Origin: a virus
Length of the DNA stretch: 21,153 nucleotides
Virus record (IMG/VR): IMGVR_UViG_3300035698_010917
Location: 1-21,153 of that record
Strand: one strand, 5' to 3'
Part shown: piece after piece, positions 1 to 5,894 of the stretch
Position numbering within the stretch: the stretch's first letter is position 1
How the letters are laid out: each line of letters begins with the position of its first letter
The notes under the pieces: generated by a model
Database searches by the model: none
Told to the model about the DNA's origin: nothing
Seen by the model: the letters and a program-made list of their open reading frames with translations, nothing else
Made by a program: the position numbers and the translations under genes

Positions 1-160
1 ACGTTGCGCCCTGGCGGGAGATGCGACCCACCAGCCAGGCGTGCGCAGCGGCCTGCGTGGGCGAGAGGTTCCACCCCTGCGGCACCTTGTTCTGCCCGAG
101 CAACACCACGTCCTGCTCGCCTGCGATCCCGACATCCCGCGTTTCGTATCGTGTGCTCAT
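1..160 (-). CDS. Partial unknown small protein, N-terminal part only
   Basis: An open frame starts at ATG 160 and runs off the left edge, so only about 53 residues are visible, beginning MSTRYETRDVGIAGEQDVVL. A ribosome binding site (AAAGGT) lies a few bases before the ATG, which fixes the start. I recognise no family. The visible part has no membrane segment and no cysteine. It is the third gene of the leftward cluster and is separated from the gene before it by a 56-base gap that contains a GC hairpin. Its place downstream of a strong leftward promoter suggests an early or accessory phage gene, which is inference only. Confidence 0.6.
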   Translation of the reverse strand, partial: MSTRYETRDVGIAGEQDVVLLGQNKVPQGWNLSPTQAAAHAWLVGRISRQGAT

Positions 161-188
161 AGATGTTTACCTTTAGGCTCTGTGCTGC

Positions 189-209
189 GGGCCGGCGCGG
201 TGCCGGCCC
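189..209 (-). other. GC-rich hairpin between two leftward genes
   Basis: A perfect 8-bp inverted repeat (GGGCCGGC / GCCGGCCC, loop GCGGT) starts eight bases after the stop codon of the 181-residue gene. No T-run follows on the minus strand, so it is not a classical intrinsic terminator. It may act as an RNA processing or stabilising structure or a weak attenuator before the next gene. Confidence 0.5.
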
Positions 210-216
210 TGTGTTC

Positions 217-762
217 CTACGCCCACGCAATGAACACCGACCCTAGCCCCGCAAGCGCCCGCAAGCCGTCCCGCTTGCGTACGGGCGTGCCTTCCACGAG
301 GTAGTGCTTGTGGGCGTCCCAGGCATCGGGCGCGTCATCTCGCTGGCTCTTCGTGGTGTCGAGGCCGAACACATACAAGTGTCCGGGGATGAGTACATCA
401 GGATCGCCCGGCCCTTCGGCGCGCATTGGGCCGCGCCAGATATAGCCCAGCAGATCGGCGACGTGCTGCGCTTCGCTCGGCTGCACGGTATAAATGGCGA
501 TCTCGTATGGTTCAATCCCCCACGCATTCGGATCGCTGTCGGCGTACCACATGCCCCACATGCCGGTCAGTTCACCGAGCCGGTTCGCCAGATCGCCGTC
601 GCCGTCCACGTTGGGCAGTAGGGTGCGTACGACATCAAGCACGGCGCTCAGTTGCATCTGCGCCTCTTGCAGTGCGCTGGCTGCGGCGTCGTAGGCGGCG
701 CGGGCTGCCTCAACGGCAAGCCACGCCTCGCGCTCCTGGTCGGTCATATCGAGAATGCTCAT
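217..762 (-). CDS. Unknown 181-residue protein with N-terminal helical segment
   Basis: The ATG at 762 gives MSILDMTDQEREAWLAVEAA and is preceded by AGGAG about ten bases upstream. Its ATG overlaps the TGA of the previous gene as ATGA, which supports this start over a longer open frame to 849. Residues 8-50 look like a charged, alanine-rich helix or coiled coil. The rest is acidic and mixed, with several tryptophans (GMWGMWYADSDPNAWG) and segments that look like beta strands. No signal peptide or membrane span is seen. I do not recognise a family. It is translationally coupled to the 75-residue gene upstream. An early phage protein is the most likely reading. Confidence 0.65.
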   Translation of the reverse strand: MSILDMTDQEREAWLAVEAARAAYDAAASALQEAQMQLSAVLDVVRTLLPNVDGDGDLANRLGELTGMWGMWYADSDPNAWGIEPYEIAIYTVQPSEAQHVADLLGYIWRGPMRAEGPGDPDVLIPGHLYVFGLDTTKSQRDDAPDAWDAHKHYLVEGTPVRKRDGLRALAGLGSVFIAWA

Positions 763-986
763 GATGATGTTGCTCCTGCGTGCTGCTTCCGGCGCCAGTC
801 GGCGATCATGCGCTGGCCCTCCTCGACATCCATCACATCGTTGAGGCACAAGCTACCGACCCAGGCCAAATACCCGTCCTCGCGGTGGAATGTCACACGC
901 CCGCCGTGGTCGTCTTCCCAGCTTGCGAATGTTCGCGCTTCGACCGTGCGGCGCGTGGCTGACTTGCGGCGGGCGGGCTTCTTCAT
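759..986 (-). CDS. Small basic-N-terminus protein of unknown function
   Basis: This is the first gene of the leftward cluster, 75 residues. The start at ATG 986 is chosen because AGGAG lies nine bases upstream; an upstream in-frame start at 1046 has no such site and would fall on the promoter's likely +1. The first 16 residues are very basic (MKKPARRKSATRRTVEARTF), followed by a compact acidic/aromatic part (WEDDHGGRVTFHREDGYLAW). A small nucleic-acid-binding or regulatory protein would fit the charge pattern, but no motif proves it. The stop overlaps the next gene's ATG. The leader upstream carries a hairpin and is driven by the promoter at 1055-1083. Confidence 0.65.
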   Translation of the reverse strand: MKKPARRKSATRRTVEARTFASWEDDHGGRVTFHREDGYLAWVGSLCLNDVMDVEEGQRMIADWRRKQHAGATSS

Positions 987-1007
987 TGCGGCGCTCCTTT
1001 CGTGAGC

Positions 1008-1026
1008 GGGGCGGCACTTCCGCCCC
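1008..1026 (-). promoter_or_regulatory. Hairpin in the leader of the leftward transcript
   Basis: A perfect 7-bp stem (GGGGCGG / CCGCCCC, loop CACTT on the plus strand) lies in the roughly 60-base leader between the likely +1 of the leftward promoter and ATG 986, just upstream of the ribosome binding site. It could stabilise the leader or tune translation. No T-run follows, so it is not a clear terminator. Confidence 0.45.
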
Positions 1027-1044
1027 TCGTTTATTGCTTGCCTC

Positions 1045-1057
1045 ACTGACTGTCAGT
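1045..1057. promoter_or_regulatory. Candidate operator palindrome overlapping leftward -10/+1
   Basis: ACTGACTGTCAGT is a perfect 13-base palindrome (6-base arms around one T). It overlaps the inner edge of the leftward -10 box and the expected transcription start, where a dimeric repressor would block initiation. No repressor gene is visible in the window, so the regulator is unknown. Confidence 0.5.
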
Positions 1058-1083
1058 ATAGCAGATTGTCTATGTTTTGTCAA
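1055..1083 (-). promoter_or_regulatory. Near-consensus sigma70-type promoter for leftward genes
   Basis: On the minus strand TTGACA (1083-1078) is followed by a 17-base spacer and TATACT (1060-1055). The bases TGC directly before TATACT form an extended -10. This is the best promoter in the window. It lies about 60 bases before the ATG at 986 and should drive the three leftward genes without needing a phage activator. Confidence 0.8.
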
Positions 1084-1085
1084 GC

Positions 1086-1100
1086 GATATGATGCATATC
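1086..1100. promoter_or_regulatory. Perfect inverted repeat in the divergent control region
   Basis: GATATG-ATG-CATATC has 6-base arms and a 3-base centre. It sits just upstream of the leftward -35 box and upstream of the rightward promoter, a typical place for a shared operator or activator site. No protein partner can be named. Confidence 0.4.
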
Positions 1101-1112
1101 AGCATACTCATA

Positions 1113-1141
1113 TTTACGAGGGCGCAGAGCCGTGCTATGAT
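1113..1141 (+). promoter_or_regulatory. Rightward extended -10 promoter for the lysis module
   Basis: TTTACG (1113-1118), a 17-base spacer and TATGAT (1136-1141) preceded by TGC make an extended -10 promoter. The core CGTGCTAT.AT matches the -10 cores of the elements at 4214 and 9683 (CGTGCTATACT). The expected start near 1148 leaves a leader of about 52 bases before the endolysin ATG. Confidence 0.55.
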
Positions 1142-1199
1142 AGGGGTGGGCCGCTGCGCCTATGCATCGCACTCCCGCACTACATCACGCTAGGATGCT

Positions 1200-2777
1200 A
1201 TGTCCAGTACATCATTACACCACGACGAACTAGCCCTGATGGACGTTGACGACGGCGGCCCATACGTTGCACCGGATACGTCTCAGCTACTTGGATCTAC
1301 TCCGACGTTCGGCACAACCGGCACGCCGCCCATGATTGGCCGTCGCCTCACTATCCCCGAATGGCTGGACTACGTTGCCAGCTGCCCCTGGTCAAGAATT
1401 CGCCCCGATCGGCTCGTCCTCCATCACACCTACAAGCCTGACGAGCAATCATGGGCCGGCCTTGCGTCTATGCGCGGCATGCAGACGTTCTACGCCGGTA
1501 AGCGCTGGCCGTCGGCGCCGCATATCTACTGCGCACCGGACGGGATCTGGCTGTTTACCCCGATGGATCGCCCCGGCATCCATGCGAATGCCGGCAACTG
1601 CAATATCGAGTACCAACAGCCGGCCTGGGGGCGCGGGCCGCTGCGCTGGTATTCGATTGGCGTGGAAATGGTTGGCTACTTCGACCACAAGCAGCCATCG
1701 GGCGCGGTCTGGCTGTACACGCTGGCCGTCCTGGGCGGCATCAGTCAAGCACTCGGCATTCCCGTGGACAAGATCTTTTTTCACCGAGACTACTCGCCGA
1801 AGTCCTGCCCCGGCGCGGCAGTCACAAAGCCGTGGGTACGGGACGAGGTGACACGCTGGATGGCCGCGAACCAGCCGGAACGCCCGTACCGGACGCGCCA
1901 CTACACGCCGGTCTTTGAAACGCCGGGTGACAATGGCGTGCAGGTTGCGTGGGGCGGGCGCGCGGTCATTCCACCGGATCAGGTGATCAATCTGACAAGA
2001 ACGGAGCATACCGGCTGGCTGCACTGGAGCGGCGCCGGATTTATCGAGTCGGCCCTCGTGTCGCCTGTGTCGGAAGCGTCGCCAGTTCCCCCGCCGGCGT
2101 TACCCGCCCCGTCTGAACCGACAGAGCATAGCCCGTTGCTCGGTGTGCGCAGCGCCGACGAATGCGCCGTCATCAAAACCAACTTTGTGGCCCGTTGCCG
2201 CGCTGCCGGATCGCCCTACCCCGACGCTGAGCTGCGCCACATTGCCAACCTGTATGAAACAGACGTCCTGGCCGGCGGCGCCGACCTGGCCGGCCTGCTG
2301 GCGCAAGTGGGCCACGAGACGGGATGGATTACGTCGTCACTCTCGCTCAAGCAGGACAAGGACGGGCGCAACCTGCACAACTTCGCAGGGATTGGCGTGT
2401 TCGAGGGGCGCGACAAAGCTACGAAGCACTACCGACCCGGCACCGTCTACGACGCCGACGTAGACGTGCAGGGCTATCGGCCTGCGGTGCAGGCGGCAAC
2501 GATGGAACAGGGCGTACGTAACCACGTCGGGCGCTACATCGCCTATGCAACACGCCCCGACGCACGCACAGCGAAACAACGGTCACTCGTGGCTGATGCG
2601 CTGAAAGCACGGGCGCTTGACGACCTCTGTCACGGCTCTGCGCCAATGATTCGGCAACTCGGCAAGGCGCACAATCCACAAGGCACAAGCCGCGCCGGTT
2701 GCGGCTGGGCATCGCCGGGATCGGACTACGGCGTGAAACTTGCCCGCGCTATGCAGTCCTTGCTGGCGCGTGGCTGA
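1200..2777 (+). CDS. Two-domain endolysin: amidase_2/PGRP plus glucosaminidase-like domain
   Basis: This 525-residue protein would degrade host peptidoglycan at two bond types. Residues ~48-225 form an amidase_2/PGRP-type N-acetylmuramoyl-L-alanine amidase: zinc ligands are visible as the histidine in LVLHH (75/76), H195 in FFHRD and C203 in KSCPG, with E156 in IGVEMVGY. A beta-rich spacer (231-290) and a proline-rich linker (294-308) follow. Residues ~318-525 resemble the endo-beta-N-acetylglucosaminidase (FlgJ/LytG-like) fold, with likely catalytic E373 in QVGHETGW and the NLHNFAGIGV segment. There is no signal peptide, so it needs a holin or similar route. The start at 1200 has only a weak AGGA; Met 14 or Met 45 are alternatives, since the domain begins after residue 45. 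It is the first gene after the rightward promoter. Confidence 0.9.
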   Translation: MSSTSLHHDELALMDVDDGGPYVAPDTSQLLGSTPTFGTTGTPPMIGRRLTIPEWLDYVASCPWSRIRPDRLVLHHTYKPDEQSWAGLASMRGMQTFYAGKRWPSAPHIYCAPDGIWLFTPMDRPGIHANAGNCNIEYQQPAWGRGPLRWYSIGVEMVGYFDHKQPSGAVWLYTLAVLGGISQALGIPVDKIFFHRDYSPKSCPGAAVTKPWVRDEVTRWMAANQPERPYRTRHYTPVFETPGDNGVQVAWGGRAVIPPDQVINLTRTEHTGWLHWSGAGFIESALVSPVSEASPVPPPALPAPSEPTEHSPLLGVRSADECAVIKTNFVARCRAAGSPYPDAELRHIANLYETDVLAGGADLAGLLAQVGHETGWITSSLSLKQDKDGRNLHNFAGIGVFEGRDKATKHYRPGTVYDADVDVQGYRPAVQAATMEQGVRNHVGRYIAYATRPDARTAKQRSLVADALKARALDDLCHGSAPMIRQLGKAHNPQGTSRAGCGWASPGSDYGVKLARAMQSLLARG

Positions 2778-3114
2778 CTACGACGCACTGGCGCGGCAAC
2801 TCCGAGCCCTTGCAGTACGGATCACCTTAGCAACGGCGGGCGATGCGAGCGCGGGCGATCTCGCCATTCTGAAGATCAGCCGTGAACGCTTACGGCGTCA
2901 AGTCGCTGCCCGCCTCGTAAGTGACCCGCGCACGGAAGCCCTGGCGCGTACGGTTGCTGAAGCCGTGATTGGCGCTATCAGTCACGAGGAAGCGGCGGCA
3001 ATCATCCAGACCGAACACGCCGCCACACTGGTACACATCGCTGGTCAAGTCGGCGACGTAACCATCGGAGACGTGGCCGGCGGGAACATCATCAACGTCT
3101 ATGTTAACCAATGA
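2770..3114 (+). CDS. Small lysis-cluster protein ending in a glycine/valine beta motif
   Basis: The GTG at 2770 overlaps the endolysin stop (GTGGCTGA) and gives a 114-residue protein beginning MADYDALARQLRAL; an upstream in-frame TTG at 2740 is possible. No clear ribosome binding site is seen, so translation is probably coupled. Residues 1-90 look helical and charged. The C-terminus has the repeat-like strand motif GDVTIGDVAGGNIINVYVNQ. I have an impression of similar GD-x-x-IGD-x-x-GG strings in proteins of Chloroflexota, but no family can be named with confidence. It has no membrane span and overlaps the next gene by 14 bases. Its role in lysis is inferred from context only. Confidence 0.6.
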   Translation: MADYDALARQLRALAVRITLATAGDASAGDLAILKISRERLRRQVAARLVSDPRTEALARTVAEAVIGAISHEEAAAIIQTEHAATLVHIAGQVGDVTIGDVAGGNIINVYVNQ

Positions 3115-3385
3115 CGATACGCAATTCGAGTCGATCCTAACCTTGCTCGGTGAGAACCGCGCAAAGGTCGGCAGTATCGAACAGCAACTTGCCGAGATAC
3201 GCGGCTCATTCAGCGCCGCCATCCTTCTGAACGACGAGCGGTTGCGCAACCTGGAAAAATCAACGACTGAACGCATTACGGTCATTGAGCGGCGGCAACA
3301 GTCCCGCCAGGATTGGCTACTCTTTGCCGGGATCGTCTTCCTGGCAATGATTGCCGTGGCACTTTGGATTGGAGTCCTTGCATGA
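3101..3385 (+). CDS. Coiled-coil, C-terminal membrane-anchored protein (XhlA-like)
   Basis: This 94-residue protein has a charged, heptad-like region at ~17-66 (ENRAKVGSIEQQLAEIRGSF onward) and one C-terminal hydrophobic span at ~72-93 (WLLFAGIVFLAMIAVALWIG). The layout matches the XhlA/haemolysin-like proteins that accompany phage endolysins and help holins or membrane disruption. That is family-level resemblance in architecture, not a motif match. The start at ATG 3101 overlaps the previous stop, and the stop overlaps the next ATG (ATGA), so the genes are translationally coupled. Confidence 0.75.
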   Translation: MLTNDDTQFESILTLLGENRAKVGSIEQQLAEIRGSFSAAILLNDERLRNLEKSTTERITVIERRQQSRQDWLLFAGIVFLAMIAVALWIGVLA

Positions 3386-3900
3386 CCCAAGAGTTCACCG
3401 ACGAGGATCGCGCGGCAATGCAGTATTGGATTAACCAGATCCCGTCTGATAGCGTCCACGAGGCTATTTTTAATAGCCTTGCCTACAAAATCAAGCATGA
3501 CCTGACCGGGCCATCAATCGCATGGCGCGGCATGGTCGATCTGTACGACCGGCAACAGGCGCAAATCGAGGCGCTGGTGCACCACGCAAAAGCGCAGTCC
3601 GATTCGCTGACTCGCGTCGAACTCACGTTCACGCGCATCGTGCAACGGCTTGACGAGGGCTTGTCGATTGTTGAGGCACTTGAGCAGTACGACGTTGCGC
3701 AGCTTGAGGCGACAATCGGCAAGCGCGATGCAGACGACAGCCGCACGATCATTGATCGCCTGAATGATCAGGACGTAGACCGTGAAGGGTTGCGCTGGGC
3801 GCTTAATCGCCTCTCCATCGGTGTCGCATTGTTCGCCGCGCTCGTCCTCGTCTGGTTCCTTATGGGCGGCGCAGCGCCGCCCGTGTTCGGGGGGATCTGA
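3382..3900 (+). CDS. Helical protein with C-terminal membrane anchor, lysis cluster
   Basis: The ATG at 3382 is chosen because GGAG lies seven bases upstream and the ATG overlaps the previous TGA. The product has 172 residues: an acidic N-terminus (MTQEFTDEDRAAMQYWINQI), long helical stretches at ~50-135 with coiled-coil character, and a single hydrophobic span at ~143-163 (LSIGVALFAALVLVWFLMGG) near the C-terminus. A holin-like or holin-accessory membrane protein in the lysis cassette is the likely role. No named family is recognised. The arrangement repeats that of the 94-residue neighbour (coil then C-terminal anchor), so the two may act together. The next gene starts at its stop codon (TGATG). 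Confidence 0.7.
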   Translation: MTQEFTDEDRAAMQYWINQIPSDSVHEAIFNSLAYKIKHDLTGPSIAWRGMVDLYDRQQAQIEALVHHAKAQSDSLTRVELTFTRIVQRLDEGLSIVEALEQYDVAQLEATIGKRDADDSRTIIDRLNDQDVDREGLRWALNRLSIGVALFAALVLVWFLMGGAAPPVFGGI

Positions 3901-4094
3901 TGCCGGCTGACGATTTCCACCTGGCGCGCAAGGTTGCCGACCTAGAACGGCGCATTGCGCGCCTTGAGGAAGAGTCGCAAGGCCACAACGCACTACGCAA
4001 GCGCCTGATGGCGTTCCTGGCAGCGGTACGCGCCTTGCTCGACTCGTGGCTGTACGAAATTGTTACCCATGACAAGCGCCGCGATCAATCCTGA
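3900..4094 (+). CDS. Small coiled-coil protein closing the lysis cluster
   Basis: This 64-residue protein starts at ATG 3900, overlapping the previous stop as TGATG. Residues 8-30 form a clear heptad coil (ARKVADLERRIARLEEES). A following amphipathic/hydrophobic helix (LMAFLAAVRALLDSWLYEIV) could sit on a membrane but is too mixed for a sure span. The last codons and the stop are part of the perfect hairpin at 4074-4105, so the coding end and the transcript end coincide. The function is unknown; an accessory of the two membrane-anchored neighbours is inferred. Confidence 0.65.
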   Translation: MPADDFHLARKVADLERRIARLEEESQGHNALRKRLMAFLAAVRALLDSWLYEIVTHDKRRDQS

Positions 4095-4105
4095 TCGCGG
4101 CGCTT
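4074..4105. terminator. Perfect 14-bp hairpin, probable (bidirectional) terminator
   Basis: AAGCGCCGCGATCA pairs perfectly with TGATCGCGGCGCTT around a 4-base loop (ATCC). It contains the stop codon of the last lysis gene (4092-4094). The base after the stem is CTTCTCC-like rather than a U-run, so termination may be partial or factor-assisted. Because it is symmetric and lies 12 bases beyond a minus-strand stop codon at 4118-4120, it may also serve, or once have served, a converging minus-strand gene. Confidence 0.7.
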
Positions 4106-4117
4106 CTCCGTGAATGG

Positions 4118-4225
4118 CTACAGCAACCCATCGCCGAGAGACGAGCCGCCGACGGTGACGACCTTCGTCCCGCCGAATGCCAGGTGGTAATGGCCGCGTG
4201 TACGTAGTAGTGATTGATCGACGTG
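4118..4225 (-). pseudogene. Possible C-terminal remnant of a converging gene
   Basis: On the minus strand a 35-codon open stretch without a start ends at TAG 4120-4118 and reads ...RGHYHLAFGGTKVVTVGGSSLG DGLL*. The glycine/valine-rich, ordered-looking peptide and the perfect hairpin 12 bases past its stop suggest the 3' end of a lost gene, such as a phage structural protein. It is cut by a stop at 4226-4228, inside the promoter element. The alternative is chance: 35 codons without a stop is not rare at this GC content. Confidence 0.3.
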
Positions 4226-4261
4226 CTATACTACATGCGCGAACGCAACACACCAGCGCAT
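4214..4261 (+). promoter_or_regulatory. Promoter/operator element A upstream of terminase
   Basis: TGC-TATACT (4227-4232) is an extended -10 box without a good -35 at normal distance; a TTGA block begins at 4214. Directly after it, ATGCGC (4235-4240) and GCGCAT (4256-4261) form an inverted repeat with a 15-base centre, straddling the expected +1. The element matches the one at 9683-9730 in core, half-sites and spacing. It would drive the terminase-portal genes with a leader of about 45 bases. Confidence 0.6.
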
Positions 4262-4283
4262 CAGCATAGCACCCTATGACCGT

Positions 4284-5882
4284 ATGACCGTCGCCCGCCG
4301 AACATTCAAGCCACCTGTTAACCCGCATGTGCTCTTACGCGCAATCGAGGTTGAATTAGTGTTGCGCCAGAAGCGGGCCGCGAATGCCGACGGCAACCGC
4401 CCGGCCCACTGGCGCGAACGCATCAGCCAGGTTGCGCCGCGCCATACGGCGGCCGGCTTTGCGCCCTGGCATGAGCAGGCTTGGGAGTGGGCATGGGCCA
4501 TACAGCGCGGCGTACGCCCGCTCCCGGCGGTGTTCATCTGTCCACGCGGCGGCGGCAAAAGCACCACGGCAGAACTGATTACGGCGGAAATCGGTACAGG
4601 CTGGGGAACCGGGCAACCAATCCGCAACTACGGCTGGTACATCTCGGAAACGCAGGATCAGGCCGACGATCATGTGCAGAACGTGGCCGCGCTGTTGGAA
4701 GAGCAAGGTATCGATCGCGCCGTCGGCAAGTTCGGCAACCCCAAAGGCTGGCGACGCAACCGACTGCGCACGAGCTCAGGCTTTTCGCTTGACGCACTCG
4801 GCCTAGACGTTGCCCGCCGTGGCGCGAAACTTGAGGCGGATCGCCCGTCGCTGATGATCCTTGACGACCTCGATGGTGAACTTGACACAGCGGAAACGAC
4901 GGCGAAAAAGATCGCCGTGCTGAGTAAGAAACTGCTTCCAGCCGGCTCGCCTGATCTGGTGGTACTGGCTATCCAAAACCTCGTTACCCCGCACGGTATT
5001 TTTGCCCAGCTCGTCAGCCGCGAAACCGACATCCTCGCAGACCGCATACTAAGCGGGCCACACCCGGCCATTCGCGGCTTGACCTATGAGCAGCAGGAGC
5101 AGTGCGACGGGTCACTGAAGTTCGCGATCACGAGCGGCACACCGATTTGGAACGGGCAAGATCTTGCGGCGTGTCAGGCCTTTGTCGATACGTGGGGTCT
5201 GACCGCATTCCTCAGTGAGTGTCAGCACGAGGTAGACGACCCCGCCGGCGGTATGTTTGATCATCTGGAATACCGCCATTGTCGGCATGACGACGTGCCG
5301 CAATTGGATCGCGTCGTTGTGTGGTGCGACCCCGCCGTAACGGATAGCGCCAAAAGCGACTGTAACGGCATCCAGTGCGACGGACGCGCAAGCGATGGCA
5401 CGATTTACCGCCTGTACAGTTGGGAGCAACGCGCATCGCCGCTGGAAACCCTCAAGCAGGCCATCCGTGTTGCCCTTGAGCACAACGCCGAGTGCGTCGG
5501 CGTTGAAACCGATCAGGGTGGGCAGACGTGGGAGAGCGTCTACCGTGAATCGTGGCGCAGTCTGATCGACGAAGGCACCGTTGACGCAACGACGCGCCGC
5601 CCGATCTTCCGCTGGGCGCGCGCGGGCGACGGCCACGGGCCAAAGACCCACCGCGCCGGTCAAATGCTGGCTGCGTACGAGCAGGGCAGGGTGGTGCATG
5701 TCTACGGCACACACACGATGCTGGAAAAGGCGTTGCGCCGCTTCCCGCGTGCCAAACCGTATGACCTCGTAGACGCCGCGTACTGGTCATGGAACGATCT
5801 GGCGCGCAACCCCTCACACGATATTGCCGAGCATTACAAGCGTCGCGCCGCCGAACTTGCGGCCGCGACTGCGCAGACATAG
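4284..5882 (+). CDS. terL: Phage terminase large subunit
   Basis: This 532-residue ATPase-nuclease cuts concatemeric phage DNA and pumps it through the portal. The ATPase half shows Walker A CPRGGGKST (86-94) and Walker B LMILDDLD (190-197), preceded by GLDVARRGAKLEADRP, typical of large terminases. The nuclease half shows acidic residues in VVWCDP (D349), VGVETD (E408/D410) and KPYDLVDAAYW (D494, D497), the RNase H-like pattern. The length is normal for the family. The start at ATG 4284 lacks a strong ribosome binding site; a three-codon ATG ACC GTA TGA precedes and overlaps it and may couple initiation. No small terminase subunit is recognisable nearby. The portal gene follows after 12 bases. 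Confidence 0.95.
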   Translation: MTVARRTFKPPVNPHVLLRAIEVELVLRQKRAANADGNRPAHWRERISQVAPRHTAAGFAPWHEQAWEWAWAIQRGVRPLPAVFICPRGGGKSTTAELITAEIGTGWGTGQPIRNYGWYISETQDQADDHVQNVAALLEEQGIDRAVGKFGNPKGWRRNRLRTSSGFSLDALGLDVARRGAKLEADRPSLMILDDLDGELDTAETTAKKIAVLSKKLLPAGSPDLVVLAIQNLVTPHGIFAQLVSRETDILADRILSGPHPAIRGLTYEQQEQCDGSLKFAITSGTPIWNGQDLAACQAFVDTWGLTAFLSECQHEVDDPAGGMFDHLEYRHCRHDDVPQLDRVVVWCDPAVTDSAKSDCNGIQCDGRASDGTIYRLYSWEQRASPLETLKQAIRVALEHNAECVGVETDQGGQTWESVYRESWRSLIDEGTVDATTRRPIFRWARAGDGHGPKTHRAGQMLAAYEQGRVVHVYGTHTMLEKALRRFPRAKPYDLVDAAYWSWNDLARNPSHDIAEHYKRRAAELAAATAQT

Positions 5883-5894
5883 GAGTACGACGCC

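Noticed and set aside
4177-4269. Plus-strand 30-residue open frame over promoter element A
   Set aside because: No ribosome binding site. Its similarity to the peptide at 9607-9723 (RAIL) comes only from the shared promoter core, so it looks like conserved DNA and not protein.
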